A program made the translations under genes and the position numbers. The notes beneath the pieces were generated by a model that had not been told where the DNA came from, searched no databases, and saw only the letters and a list, made by a program, of their open reading frames with translations. Positions 43,791 through 55,531 of a stretch of DNA of 64,000 bases are shown here, piece after piece (position 1 is the first letter of the stretch; each line of letters begins with the position of its first letter). This DNA comes from Aselliscus stoliczkanus (taxonomy: Eukaryota > Chordata > Mammalia > Chiroptera > Hipposideridae), in the NCBI GenBank assembly GCA_033961575.1, contig CM066730.1, positions 159,367,523-159,431,522 of the forward strand, given 5' to 3'.

Positions 43791-44010
43791 GGAACCGCGT
43801 GAGAGCCCCTCCGTTTGCTGCCCTTCAGATGCCGTCAGCCAATAGCTGTGTCATCTTATCCCGGTCCCTGGCACCGGAACAGCTCGGAACAGGTTCTAAG
43901 CGTGAGGGCGGGGCCTGTTGCGATCCCGGTCCTTTCCTCAGGCTCTGGACTAACGGCACCTCTCAGTGGGCGGGGTCTCAGCCTAAGGGGCGGGGCTCGT
44001 TGGCGGGGAG
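43669..44010 (-). promoter_or_regulatory. ZSCAN20: GC-rich CpG promoter of ZSCAN20
   Basis: CpG dinucleotides are dense here and rare elsewhere in the window. Three GC boxes (GGGCGGGG at about 43908, 43969 and 43988) and a CCAAT box (43839-43843, AGCCAATAG) lie upstream of the inferred first exon. No TATA box is visible. It is the only CpG island in the window and the expected start of ZSCAN20; transcription in the other direction is also possible. Confidence 0.7.
43775..43792 (+). promoter_or_regulatory. ZNF143/THAP11-type promoter motif
   Basis: The sequence ACTACAACTCCCAGAAGG matches the well-known ACTACAAYTCCCAGMA promoter element bound by ZNF143 complexes, usually close to transcription start sites. 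Confidence 0.6.
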
Positions 44011-44223
44011 AAGGTAGAGCCTTAGGACCGGGAAAGATCAAAGCAAAAACAATAACAAGGAGAGAGGGTGACTAGAGGTGACCAGACTGGTGGGCAGGGG
44101 AGAGTTGGATTATTGTAGGTTAGATTGCCAGCTCACGGTTAAGCTGCGTGACTTTGGATCAATTGTGAACCTCCCTTTCTTCACCTGTAAAGCAAGGATA
44201 ATAGCATCCGAGTCTCCCGGGTA

Positions 44224-44304
44224 TTTTTTTTTTAAATATAATTTATTGGGGTGACATTGGTTAGTAAAATTATATAAGTTTTAAGCTTACATGTTTCTAT
44301 AATA

Positions 44305-44347
<43 letters not shown>

Positions 44348-44440
44348 ATTGTGTGTTCACCACCCAGAGTCAGTTCTCCTTCCACACCATATATTTTCCC
44401 TCTTCTACCACCCTCCTCCTCCCCCCTTACCCTCTGGTAA
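44224..44440 (-). mobile_element. L1-type 3' end, antisense
   Basis: A T-run is followed by TTATTGGGGTGACATTGG and GTGTGTTCACCACCCAGAG, the same unit as at 7951, with a long (AT)n expansion inside. Confidence 0.6.
44308..44344. repeat. (AT)n microsatellite
   Basis: About 18 AT units inside the L1-type 3' end. Confidence 0.96.
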
Positions 44441-44540
44441 GAGTTTTTGGGAGGCTTTAATGAGTAATACACCTAAAGCCATTCGCTCAGAGCCTGGGTC
44501 CTAATAATACACAGCAAACATTAGCTATTATTATTAAATC

Positions 44541-44869
44541 AGCTAGTGCAGAGCTTAGAACTTAATGGCTATAGGAAGAAATGTTAATCATTATGGAAAT
44601 AATCATCTGAATAATTTTCATATAAATGCAGTTGCGTTTTACTATTGTACATATTTTGGAGTATGAGCAATCTAATATGGGGTTGAGGATGTAGGTTTGT
44701 AGTCAAACTTGGATCCAGATCCCAACCCAAATACTTCCTAGCTGTTGCGGCAGGCTTTAAACGAATCACCGCATCTCTTTTGTCTTTGGGTTTTTTCATC
44801 TTTAAAATATGGGTAATATAATATATAACCTGTATTGCAGGTGCTGTGAAGATTAAATGAGATAATGCA
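44541..44869. other. Intergenic, no feature seen
   Basis: AT-rich sequence without recognised repeat or exon, apart from MIR-like words near 44700. Confidence 0.4.
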
Positions 44870-45120
44870 GGTAAAGCATGGACTCTGGAGTTAAGCTGCT
44901 TGTGTTTGAAACTTCTTATTTTCAAATGCAGGATGTAGGCCTTGCCGCTCACTAGTTGTGGCAAATTACTTAACCTCTTTATGCCTCAGTTTCCTCATCT
45001 GTGAAATGGGAGTGAAAATAATGGCATCTACCTGATAAGGTTTGTGAGAAATAAATGGGGAAAAATATATAAAGAGTTTGGCACATGGCTAGCAGAATGA
45101 GCTTAATAATTATTAGCCAT
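44870..45120 (+). mobile_element. MIR
   Basis: Clear sense MIR: GGACTCTGGAGTTAAGCTGC, CTTTATGCCTCAGTTTCCTC and CTTAATAATTATTAGCCATT. Confidence 0.88.
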
Positions 45121-45344
45121 TATTATTTCTACTAATGGTTATGAGACTTTGGGGAAATTGACAGTTCCTGGCATATGGCAAGTGCTCGATACATATAGAC
45201 TATTGTTAAAATTAGGGGAATTCTGCATCTTAGTTAAAAAGACCTAGTTCAAAGTCCTCCTCTGTTAAATATGTTCCAACTTATTTATAGTAATAACGTG
45301 ATTTTACTCAGTGAATGGAATAACAACCTATAAGCACTCTGATA

Positions 45345-45485
45345 TTGAAATCTTATAACAGCTCTATGGGGTAGATATTATTACCCCCAATTTACAAGGA
45401 GGAAGCAGGGGCTTGGACAGATGAAGTGGCCTGCTCAAGATCACATAGCCAGTAATTGCCAGGGCTGGGATTTGAACTGCTGGGC
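45345..45485 (-). mobile_element. MIR
   Basis: Antisense MIR: GGGTAGATATTATTACCCCC, TCACATAGCCAGTAATTGCC and GGGATTTGAAC. Confidence 0.85.
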
Positions 45486-46190
45486 ATGTGACTCCAAAGG
45501 TTTCTTCTCAGCCCCACACTGCGTAAGAGGGGAGGTAGCCGTGGGTTGTGATTGGGGAGAGAGACAGTGCAGCAGTGTGAGATGCTAGAAGCGCTGGAGA
45601 CGTTTGAGAGAGTGTCAAGATATGAAGCTGTAAAGGCAAATTTGCAGGATCAGGTAAGAAGGTTCATTTCAGGATCATCTGTCCTGAGGAGGAGAAGCGA
45701 TGGAGGTGAGGATGCACAGAGAAAGACGCCATTGGGACACTAGAGGGCGCCCTCGCCCTAAATCCAGCCTGGAATTGTTCTATGGCTTCCTTTAGCCTTT
45801 GTCTCTAGTTAAAGCCTGGCATTTTACAGAAGAGGAAAACTAAGGCCGGGGGAAGCCAAGTGCCCCTGCCAGGTGTCATATAGAAATAAACAACGGAGGC
45901 TGAACCAGACCTCAGTTCTCTGCTTCAGCACCCATCAAGATTCTTTTCTGTCCACAGTTGTCTATCAAGACCTCTGGGCTGGACCAGCACTAGACTCTAA
46001 GGGTACAGAGATTAATCAGATAGGGTCCCTGTCCTCAGGGCCTAATCTCCAAACTTCCCCAATCAAGTTTCCTATAAGTAAATTAGGACTGCTTCCTATT
46101 AGTAAAACATTTTTGAGCGCATTCCCAAAATATGCATATTTACTAACTTATGAATGATATGCACATGTCTATATAATGACATGAAAAGCT
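45486..46190. other. Intergenic, no gene seen
   Basis: A short frame at 45552-45743 (starting MGRETVQQCEMLEALETFER) has no recognised family and no clear splice sites. A weak antisense MIR/L2 trace is near 45820. Nothing else is seen. Confidence 0.45.
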
Positions 46191-46194
46191 AACT

Positions 46195-46350
46195 TTGAAC
46201 ATTCACAATGCATTATTAGATCCTACTCTCAGTGCTTTATACATATTATCTTATCTGATTCTCACAAAACCCTTTGAGGGAGGGTCTAATACTATCCCAT
46301 ATTACAGAAGAGGAAACTGAGGCACAGAGGTTAAATAACATAAGAAAGGC
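46195..46350 (-). mobile_element. MIR
   Basis: Antisense MIR: TATCTTATCTGATTCTCACA, ATTACAGAAGAGGAAACTGA and GGCACAGAGGTTAAATAACA. Confidence 0.8.
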
Positions 46351-46539
46351 ATTCGGCTAAAAAGCAGACAAGCTAGCCTCCAAATAAAATGAGATATAAA
46401 AAAATAGAAATAGAAGTTTTAACATTAGCTTCCTAAACCCTAGTGCCTCATCTTGTGCACCTCGCTTTGGAGACCACTGCTCTAGGGGCTCCCAGACCTG
46501 TAGGGGCTCCCAGTACTTTGAGAAAGGGAAGTGCAGGAA

Positions 46540-46760
46540 GTTGTGGGAACCCAGAGGCTGGGAAGTCAAGAGTGGCTTCCAGAGAAAGTGGTGGCTGAGC
46601 TGAATCTTAAAGGATATGTAGTAGTTCCCTAGAAGAAAGAAACTGGGGGAAGGAACAGCACATGCAAAGGCCGAGAGGCAGGAGTGTATGGTGTTCTGGG
46701 AGCTACAAGTAGTTTAACACGGCCGGAGCACAGAGTGCCAAGGGGGTGGGTTCCCATCCC
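46540..46760 (-). mobile_element. L2 fragment, antisense
   Basis: GGCTGAGCTGAATCTTAAAG and GGAACAGCACATGCAAAGGC are antisense L2 phrases. Confidence 0.6.
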
Positions 46761-47339
46761 AGTGCTGCTATGAAGCTCAAACAAGATGACAGATATGACC
46801 ACGCCTTCATGTTTTTATTGAAGGAACAGGCAATCAGTTGGCTGCCTCCTGGGCAGCATCCCGGCTTTTGGGTCCTCAGCTGCCAATTCCTCTATAACCC
46901 AGATGGCAAAAGGGGCCTCTCTGCCCCATGAAGATGTGGTTGAACTTAGCCTAGACCCCTCTCCATGGCTTAGGAGTACTCAGAGCCCTCCTCCCCTTCC
47001 CATACTCTCCCTGCCCCCCCCACTTTATTTCCTCCAGGCTACAGTTTCTGTGACCCCTTCACCCTCTTCCTCATGTCGGTTTCCATCAAAACACAAAAAG
47101 TCCAAGTAATCCAATCATTTCATGGGTTTAGCAGATTTACTAAGTATATGGATATCTTGAGATTACATCACATACCACAGGGCCACCTGCCATTCCCCAA
47201 ATTTTCTCATTCAGCCCCCAGAGCCCTCCCAAAGCCTGTGTTTGCAAAGCCACCTCCCTACACACCCCTACATACCCTGCACACCCAGAATCCTCACATC
47301 CCACCAGAAACTCAGTTCCTTCTCACTCATTTTTAAACA
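46761..47339. other. Intergenic, no feature seen
   Basis: C-rich unique-looking sequence; short frames here have no family resemblance. Confidence 0.45.
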
Positions 47340-48271
47340 ATTTTTTTATTTATATTTTATTACTTTTTACATTATATTACTTTCAGGTATACAACATAGA
47401 CATTTATATAACTTATGATCACCCCAATAAATCTGGTATCCATCTGACACCATACATAGTTATTACAATATTATTGACTATATTCCCTATGCTGTACTTT
47501 ACATCCCCATAACTATTTTGTATCTACAAATTTGTACTTCTTAATCCCTTCACCTTTTCCACCCATCCCCCTAAACTCCCTCCTATCTGGCAACCATCAA
47601 AATGTTCTCTGTATCTACAAGTTTTGTTTGTTCGTTTATCTTGTTCTTTAGATTTCACATATAAGTGAAATCATGTGGCATTTGTCTTCCTCTGTGTGAC
47701 TTACTCCACTCAGCACAATACCCTCTATTTCCATCCATGTTGTTACAGATGGCCAGATACCATTCTCTTTATTTGACTGAGTAATATTCCATTGTATATA
47801 CGTACCATCTCGTCTTTATCCATTCATCCATTGGTGGACACCCATATTGCCTCCGTATCTTAGCTATTGTAAATAACATATGCATGAACATATGGATGCA
47901 ATGAACATATGGATGCACACATCACCTCGAAGTAGTGTTTTGGGTTTCTTCAGATAATTACCCATAAGTGGGCTTACTAGGTCCTTCTCTGTCTCTTGTT
48001 ATAGCCTTTGTTTTAAAGTCTATTTTGTCTGGCGTAAGTATTGGTACCCCAGTTTCGTTTTGTTTTTTTTCATGTAATAACTTTTTCCATCCTTTACCTT
48101 CAGTCCGTGTGTGTCTTTCAATCTGAAATGAACTTCTTGTAGGCAGCATATGTAAGGGTCTTCTTTTGTTTTTTTTTTATCTATTCAGTCACTCTGGTTT
48201 TTGATTGGAGCATTTAATCCATTTACATTGAAAGTAATTGTTGATAGGTATGTAGTTATTGCCATTTTATT

Positions 48272-48392
48272 TTATTTTACTTATTTTATTTTTTTGAGGG
48301 TGGTGTCACTGGCCCTCATATGTGGGACCAAACTGGGGCCGCTGGCTTCCCAAGCCAGCTAGCTCTTAACCACCGCGCCACTCGGCCGGCCC
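48272..48392 (-). mobile_element. Short tRNA-derived SINE, antisense
   Basis: It has the full family signature in reverse complement. A perfect 13-base duplication TTGCCATTTTATT flanks it (48259-48271 and 48393-48405), showing that it inserted into the half-L1. Confidence 0.93.
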
Positions 48393-48423
48393 TTGCCATT
48401 TTATTACTCATATTTTTTCTTGG

Positions 48424-48481
48424 TCTTTTTCTCCTCCCCCTCCTTCCCCTCCTCTTTCTCCCCCTCCTCCTCCTTTTCCTT
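48424..48481. repeat. Pyrimidine tract (CTCC-rich)
   Basis: About 58 bases almost wholly C and T, expanded inside half-L1 copy B. Confidence 0.85.
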
Positions 48482-49639
48482 AAAGAGGTCCCTTTAACAT
48501 TTCTTGTAATACTGGTTTGGTGGTGATTCACTCTTTTAGTTTTCTTGTAGGTAACTAACTGCTTTTCTCTTGCTGCTTTTAAGATTATCTCTTTGTCTTT
48601 AATCTTTGGCGTTTTAATTATGATGTGTCTTAATGTGGGCTTCTTTGGGTTCATTTTGTTTGGGACTCTCTGTACTTCCTGAGCTTGTATGTTTATTTCC
48701 TTTGCCAGGTGAGGGAAGTTTTCCATCATTATTTATTGAAATAGGGTTTCAATTCCTTGCTGTCTCTCTTCTCCTTCTGGTACCCCAATGGTGCAAATGT
48801 TGGCATGCTTGACGTCGTCGTCCCAGAGGCCCTTTAAACTATCCTCATTTTTAAATTCTTTTTTCTTTTTGCAGTTCTGAGTGGGTGTTTTCTGCTACCT
48901 TATCTTCTAAATAGTTGATTCGAACCTCTGCTTAATCTAGTCTACTATTGATTCCCTCTAATGTATTCTTCATTTCAGTTATTTTACTCTTCATTTCTGA
49001 CTGGTTCTTTTTTGTTTTCTATCTCCAGTTTTATGTTTCCTATCTCTTTCTTGAAGTTCTCCCTGAGATAACTGAGCATCCTTATAACCAGTGTTTTGAA
49101 TTCTGCACCTGGTAGATTGCTCATCACTGTGTTTAGTTCTTTTTCTGGAGCTTTGTTCTGTTCTTTTATTTGGGACATGTTTCTTTGTCTCCCCATTTTG
49201 GCTGTCTCCCTGTGTTTGTTCCAATGTTTTAGGTAGGGCTGCTATGTCTCCCAGTCTTGGTAGAGCGGCCCTGTCTAGTAGATGTCCTATGGGGGCTAGT
49301 GGCACAGTCTCCCTAGTCACCGGAGCCAGGTACTACAGGTACTACAGGTGTATCCCTTGTATGGGTTGCATATGCCCTCTGTTGTAGTTGAGCTTTGGTT
49401 GCAGTTTGCACATCAATGAGAGGGATTGACCCTCAGTCTGATTTGTTGTGAGGAATAGCTGTGACTACATCAGAGAAGCTGTTGTACAAGGACTGACCCT
49501 ATGGAGCAGGATTTGCTTTAGCAGGGCTCTGGTGTGTCACCCATGGAGGCAGCTAGGTGGTGCCTAGGGCCAGGGAAAGGCAGGAGGGACCGAGGTCTCA
49601 CTTCTCTGTTACGAAGAAGCAAGCAATGTTTCTGAGCAC

Positions 49640-49790
49640 AAGATTTGGGGCCAAAAGTCTAGGATCCCAGTATGCCATGGTCCTGGACAGTGCACTTTAT
49701 CTCTCCGAGCTTCAGTTTCCTCATCTGTAAACCAAGCATACTAATACCTGCTTCATAGAATTGCTGCAAAATGAATTTCAGTGTCAGATG
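49640..49790 (+). mobile_element. MIR
   Basis: Sense MIR: GAGCTTCAGTTTCCTCATCT and ACTAATACCTGCTTCATAGA. Confidence 0.75.
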
Positions 49791-50169
49791 GGGGTTTCTC
49801 TCTTCTTCACTCCATTTACTAATTCCTCTCTTTACTCTCATAGAAAGCAGGTCTTGAGTAAATCAGGATTTTTTTTAAATAGATGTTTTATAAGCAAAAT
49901 GATACATCAAAATGATGCCTTTGTGGACATCTTGTAATGTTCCACATGGAATATTCCAAAAAGCCCAAGGTTTATCCAAGAGTACTATAGGAATCCATTC
50001 CTGCCCTTCCAAGCTGGGGCTAAGAAGAATGGTCTCCATGGCCTTGACCTTGACATGCACTATCAGGATGGAGCCAGGACCCCAAGGGAGAACAGAAAGA
50101 GAAAAAGAAAGGGACTTTATGATGATCTGCAAACAATGCAGTAAACTATTCAATACAATTCAATATCTG
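49791..50169. other. Intergenic, no feature seen
   Basis: Unique-looking sequence; open frames on both strands are short and unremarkable. Confidence 0.45.
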
Positions 50170-50545
50170 ATCATGATTTAAAAAAACAATAAACTCAGAA
50201 GGAAAGTGCCTTGACTTATAACAGGATATCTACCCCAGATGTTCAATAAATAAAATTCTTAATGGTGAATCAATCATTCATTGCATTCAGTTTAAAGCCA
50301 GGAATGAGACTATAATTACTTTTGTTCAACATTATAATGGAGGCCTTAGCCAGGAGAATAAGAAAGAAAAAGAACAGAAATTAAAATTATAAGTATTTTA
50401 AGGAACAAAAAGGTCATTGTTTATAAGATGCTATGATTGTCTACATAGAAATTCCAAGAATTTCTAGAAACAAATTATTGAAACTAAAGAGTGTTTAGCA
50501 AAGATGATGGATATTAGATACTTTTTTAAAAAAACTTGATGATAC
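50170..50545 (+). mobile_element. L1 ORF2 fragment, sense, decayed
   Basis: The passage TTCAACATTATAATGGAGGC CTTAGCCAGGAGAATAAG and GATTGTCTACATAGAAATTC corresponds to the L1 reverse transcriptase region around the FADD motif, now full of changes. Confidence 0.6.
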
Positions 50546-51819
50546 ACCAGCACATTAGTGGAAGTCTCAACAGGAAACAGTACATTCCCATCAGGATTTT
50601 TCTAAGAGGTTTGTATGCAAAGAGACTAATCACAAAGGTGTTAGAAGAGTTTAGAGCCACCACATGTGGTAGTGCAGGAACCCAGGGCCAGCAAGTATAG
50701 GAGTTGTCACCACTCCTAGAACTGAAGGACTGAGGACTCAGAGAAGCTACCAGAACGTGAAAGGAGAGTTTTGCAGGGCCAGCTGCCTTGAGAGAAGCAA
50801 TGACATTGGTCAGTCACAAATCCAACCTAAGGGGACCTCACAGGAAGGATTCAGTTGGTTATCTGATTGGCAGATACTAGTCCATGGACCTCACTGCAGT
50901 TCAAGGGAGTTTTAGAATGCAAACCTCGGGGGCGTTTTTCATTCTCTGGTGAGAAGCAGGCTCTCCCTCCCTATTAATGGTTGAACTCTCTCCCCTAAAA
51001 AAGAAACATAGAAAAAGGTTCAGAGGCTGGACAGCCAAAAAGATAATAAATATCCACTACACTGTATGAAACTTACTGAGTTCTTGGGATGTGCTGAGAA
51101 TTCTGTGGTTTGGGGAGAATGCTTCTTACCCACACCTGATAGGTTTTTTTCCATGTAAAGGAACCTCCATTAACATAACCCTCCTGACTTGTCTTTGCTC
51201 CTTCATGCCTCCTCCTTCTCCTGGGAAAGAAGTAGGACTTCCATTACTGATAGCTTTGAGAGAGAACATGAGGATGTGAAGCTCTGTGCCTTCCTCTTTC
51301 CTTTCCCTTTGGGGGTACACATTTTAATCTTCATGCCTCAAGTTCTATAAGAATAGATCTCATGTGGGGAGATCTGCATACTCCCTGCACTGTCTGCAAC
51401 TGGATGGACAAAGCTAATTTAGGGGTCACCATTAGGAAACCCACATATCTGTAGCTCTAAGTCATAGTCTCCAATATCAGCTTTACAGTAGTAGAGATGA
51501 GGATTTATTCTTTGGCATATTTGTTGGTTCATAAGTCAAAATAGGAAAGGAGCCCCCTCAACCCTCTAACATTTATTATTGTTATGGGGCTAAATGTGAC
51601 ATAGCCTCTGCCCTTGGAAGGCTCTTGGTCTGGTGGGAGAAGGATGCATAACATATCATTACAACACAGTACGACTCCTGGGTCCATCCATGTTCAACTG
51701 TGTCATTTCCTAAGACATAATCCAGAGTATTTAGGTAAAAATTGCAAAACTGTAGACTTTACCCATGGAGTTACTGCCCATCTGGATTTTACTTGAAAGT
51801 AAGAAGAGTGATCAGCTTG
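50546..51819. other. Intergenic, no gene seen
   Basis: A CAACAGGAAACAGTACATTCC-type phrase near 50568 hints at an old repeat that I cannot name. No exon, promoter or young element is visible. Confidence 0.4.
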
Positions 51820-51950
51820 TGAAGGATGAAATGTCTAATCATTATGTTGTTTTGTATACCTGAAACTAATAAATAAATAAATAAACTTAAAAAAATTAAA
51901 ATTAAATTTTTTTAAAGTAAAAATCCTTAAAAAAAATAAAAACATTAAAA
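51820..51950 (+). mobile_element. L1 3' terminal piece with A-rich tail, sense
   Basis: TTTTGTATACCTGAAACTAA is followed by (AAAT)n and A-rich sequence; the phrase is the 3' tip of local L1s. Confidence 0.5.
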
Positions 51951-52199
51951 GTAAGAAGAGTGAAATTTGCAGTCAGGTAGAAAGGAAGGAAATATTGCGT
52001 TATTGGAAAAGTCATGACATATTTTTTCTGTTTTTCATTGCAAAAATGCTTCATGATTCTTCCTACAACCCAATACTATATAGAATGGGGCTGTTTCAGT
52101 TTTCCTTTGTTACGGTAATCGGGAGGTTAACTTGCTTTACCCTATTTCCCCAAGTGGAAGTTTGATGGGAATCTGGGATTCTTTCCCCAGTCATTCAGG

Positions 52200-52350
52200 A
52201 ACCTGAGAGACTTACAGACCACCTGAGCTAGAAATGGCCTCAGTTCATCTAATCCTGCACCTTCCCTTTCAGATGAGGAAACCGAGACCCAGAGAGAAGA
52301 AAGGGTTTTTCCAGGGCCAAGCAGAGGGCAGATGGTAAAGCTAGGATCAG
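52200..52350 (-). mobile_element. MIR fragment
   Basis: Antisense MIR: CTTTCAGATGAGGAAACCGA and GAGACCCAGAGAGAAG. Confidence 0.6.
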
Positions 52351-52799
52351 TACACACTGTCATGGTCAGGCCAGGTGGGGGTGGATTGCTGATGGCATCA
52401 AGCAGCCTCCACTCCTGACCATGGGAAGTGAACTGAGTTCTTAGTGCACAGAAAATCCCTCCTGTCACCCCTTTGGCCAACTGTAGCCCACACACATGCA
52501 GAAGACAGGGACCTCACCCTCCCCTCCCTGGGCTGTGCTATGAGGAGTTTCTGGCAGGATGCTGAAGTCCCACCGATTCTCATGTGTAGTCTGCTCAGGG
52601 CTGCCCAGATAACTGCTCTGGGAAGAAGGAGAATGGAGAAACCAGCTTTGCAAATAAATACACGAATAAATACAATGAAATAGATTCCTTTGCTCTGGTC
52701 AGGGGGCCATGTTGTGGAGGGGCTCTCTCCTCCTGTCTCCATTCACCGGGGTCTCCTGCCTCCATGCTCAGCAGTTCCTCTCTCCCCACACTCTCTCTT

Positions 52800-52914
52800 A
52801 TGGGTTCTTTTTTTTTTTTTTTTAGGGCAATGTCACTAGCCCTCATATGTGGGACCAAACCGGGGCCGCTGGCTTCCCAAGCCAGTGCTTAACCACTGCG
52901 CCACTCGGCCGGCC
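52800..52914 (-). mobile_element. Short tRNA-derived SINE, antisense
   Basis: It has the full family signature, with a poly(T) start. A perfect 16-base duplication CCCCACACTCTCTCTT flanks it (52784-52799 and 52915-52930). Confidence 0.94.
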
Positions 52915-52930
52915 CCCCACACTCTCTCTT

Positions 52931-54155
52931 GATCCCCTGTCTCCACAAACTTCTGTCTCTTCCCAATTCCAAGTGAGTTGTTAACTGGTCAGCAACTATA
53001 ATCTTTAATCAAACAAGTCTTCAGTGATGTCATTGCATAACTACATTCAGGTAACATCACTAGAATTCTAAATAAAAAGAAGAAGCATTTGGCCCACGGC
53101 TCCACCACTGCCAAATGAAATGGCTTTCGATTGCCTGGGTTCGCTCCAGTTCTTGTCCCAACATTAAACCTTTTTCATATAACTACCATTTCTATACCTT
53201 ATTATGTGCCAGCACTTTAAACAGTGTAAACCCAGAAATGTTTTATTTCCCAGAATCCCCTCCCACCTTTTTTTGGCTATCCAGAATTCCTTTCAATAAC
53301 AAAAATAACTAACAGTTGGTTGCAAACATACTATGTGCCAGACATACGCTCTCTTGTCACCCTAATGACCCAGTTTTTGTTTTGCTTTTGTGTGCTTCTT
53401 CCTCCCCCCCCACCCACCCCCACCCCCGCTCATTCTCCAGATGGAGGACTGTGGCCCGAGGAAGTTCAGTGGCCTGTCCAAGGTCCCCAGAGTAGTTAGC
53501 TTCTTCCTCTGTGAAAGGTGAGAATGTCCTACTTATGACTTCCCCATTTGGGTTTCCGGGGACAGTTGGGGTTTGCATGTGAGTCCCTTTGTTGTTATGG
53601 CCTCGGTGGCTTTGGTGTTGTAGGTGTAATTCCCAGACAGCCCTGAGTAAAGGATGCCCTTGTTTCCTATTATGTCGAACATCACAAGGACAGACAGAGG
53701 AGTCTACACAAGGGCTGCAGGACAAGGACATATTTTCACTGATACACAGAACAGATGGGAATCCGGCCCGGGCCAGCTGGGCAGGACTTTCAGAGAAGAA
53801 CTCCCGGACCTCTGCAGCAGCCCTTCTGGAGAAGTGAGAGAGGCCGGGCCAAGAGTGGCCTGAGGTCTTCGTTGAGGTTCTTTCTGTGATGAGGAACAGA
53901 AATCAACTCAGACTTCCCCAGGAACAATTTGTTCGAGGAGGTGGAGATATCTCATGGAACCCTAAATCAGCTGGGCCTAGGGGAAGGACAGAAGCCGGGG
54001 AGTGGAGCCGTCAGAAACCTGCCCGCGGCTCCCCTCTCTCCCCGCTCTGCTTCAACCCTCCCCTCTCCTGCAGCCATCTCTGCTTCTACGTTCTCGTGGC
54101 TGATGATGGCCACCCATCCCAGGGGAACTCCAGGCCAGCTTGGGACATGCAGAAG

Positions 54156-54157
<2 letters not shown>
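52931..54157. other. Intergenic, no gene seen
   Basis: The region includes a C-rich run at 53403-53430 and a weak antisense MIR trace near 53440. No splice-bounded frame is seen. Confidence 0.45.

Positions 54158-54200
<43 letters not shown>
54158..54200. repeat. (CA)n microsatellite
   Basis: About 21 uninterrupted CA units. Confidence 0.97.
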
Positions 54201-54202
<2 letters not shown>

Positions 54203-55105
54203 CTAGCCCGTTTACTCCCTCCCACCCACTTCCACCACCTACCACATCTGCTTGAGGCCCCTCCTCCCCGGCTGACTTTGATTCTCTTTCTCCACTCCAC
54301 CCGCTTCCCAGGGATCCACTTAGGGGCTCAGAGGGAAGAAGAAGCCAGCATCTTCCTTCCTTGGGGACGTCTGAGAAACCCCTTTCCATATGGTTCCCAG
54401 TCTATGTTGTGACCTTGCGGGGATGGTGTGCTTGGTGATCAAAGTGTTTCTCCACAATTCTGGGGAGAGGGGCAAAATTTTCTCTTGCTTAGGGCAGCCT
54501 CAAAGCATGCTACTGTTCCATCCCTAAGAGGGCTCACAGGTTGGGCTGTTAGGAACCATTGGGTCCTGTTTTCTTGGTGTCTCCTTTTGTTTTGGCCTGC
54601 GGATTTCATTATTTAGACAATCTCCTTTTTAGACAATGTGAACAAGGCCCTTTAGACATTCACTCTGTTCCCTCACTCATGCCACAGCTACTCTGAGTTG
54701 GGCATGGGGTACAGAGGCCAAGGAGGCAGAGTCCCTGCCCGCGGGTGGTTCATGGTATGTGGGGGTGACAAACCCATGGAAGGAGACCCAGATACCCTCC
54801 TGTTTCTCCTGCTGGCCAGCCACTCTTCCCTTCAATGCATGTGCAGCAATAACCTGAACCCTCAGTCTCCCAGACTTCAGGAAATCCTCTTACCAGGTTT
54901 CCTTTCCCAAGGATCTCTGAGAATTCTTACATGTTGTACCTATTCGCTGTGGTTGTCACTTGTCACTTCTGTCTGCCCTGCTCGACTCCTGGTCTGTAAC
55001 CCAGGGGGACCAGCCCTCCACAGGCTTCAGCTTCCCATACAACTTTGCCTAACATGGGTATGTTCCCAGGGAACCCCAAGCCCCCGTCTCTCCTCTACGC
55101 TGTCT
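54201..55105. other. Intergenic, no gene seen
   Basis: Moderately GC-rich unique-looking sequence. A 137-residue frame at 54698-55111 has no family resemblance and no conserved motif. Confidence 0.45.
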
Positions 55106-55404
55106 TCCTAGGTTATCTCATCATTCATGGCTTTTAAATACCATCTGTTTGCCAACAACTTTACAAATCTCTATCACCACCACTGACTTCTCCCCTGAAC
55201 TCCAGGCTCTTATATCCAACTGCCTATCATCTTTACATGGAGGGCAAATAGGCAATTGAAACTTAACTGAACCAAAACAAACTCCTGATTTCCTGCCCTG
55301 CCATGTCTACCCCAAACTGCTCCTCTCCAAGTGTCTCCATTTCAGGGGACATTTCAGTACATAGCACTATACTATCCACTTAGTTGCTCAATCTAAAAAC
55401 CTGA

Positions 55405-55531
55405 GGGCTGGCCGAGTGGCGCGGTGGTTAAGCGCTGGCTTGGGACGCCAGCGGCCCCGGTTCAGGTCCCACATATGAGGGCCAGTGACACTGCCCTCAA
55501 AAAATAAATAGATAAATAAATAAATAAATAA
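55405..55531 (+). mobile_element. Short tRNA-derived SINE
   Basis: It has the full family signature and an (AAAT)n-type tail. TAAAAACCTGA is duplicated at 55394 and 55532, inside the L2. Confidence 0.93.

Larger units (their letters stand above)
44115..44540 (+). mobile_element. MIR split by an L1-type insertion
   Basis: The left part has GCTGCGTGACTTTGGATCAA and CTTTCTTCACCTGTAAAGCA; the right part, after the insertion at 44224-44440, has GGCTTTAATGAGTAATACAC and AACATTAGCTATTATTATT. The order fits one MIR cut by a later insertion. Confidence 0.55.
47340..49590 (-). mobile_element. Half-L1 (HAL1-like) copy B, 5'-truncated
   Basis: Poly(T) at 47340 marks the 3' end on the minus strand. The antisense 3' UTR runs to about 47982 and then jumps to the start of ORF2 (minus-strand frame TGVPILTPDKIDFKTK), the same join as in copy A. 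ORF1 follows (AKEINIQAQEVQRVPNKMNP near 48690), with an internal loss of about 200 bases near 48540 relative to copy A, then a partial 5' UTR to about 49590. A short SINE is inserted at 48272. Stops and shifts make it inactive. Confidence 0.75.

Noticed and set aside
45552..45743. A 63-residue frame as an exon of a gene upstream of ZSCAN20
   Set aside because: It has no recognised family and no matching partner exon within the window; too little evidence to call it.
48316..48729. A 137-residue minus-strand frame
   Set aside because: It joins an L1 ORF1 remnant, a pyrimidine tract (read as arginine/lysine) and a SINE; it is a chimera of repeats.
54698..55111. A 137-residue + strand frame as a possible gene
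   Set aside because: It has no domain or family likeness and no splice context.
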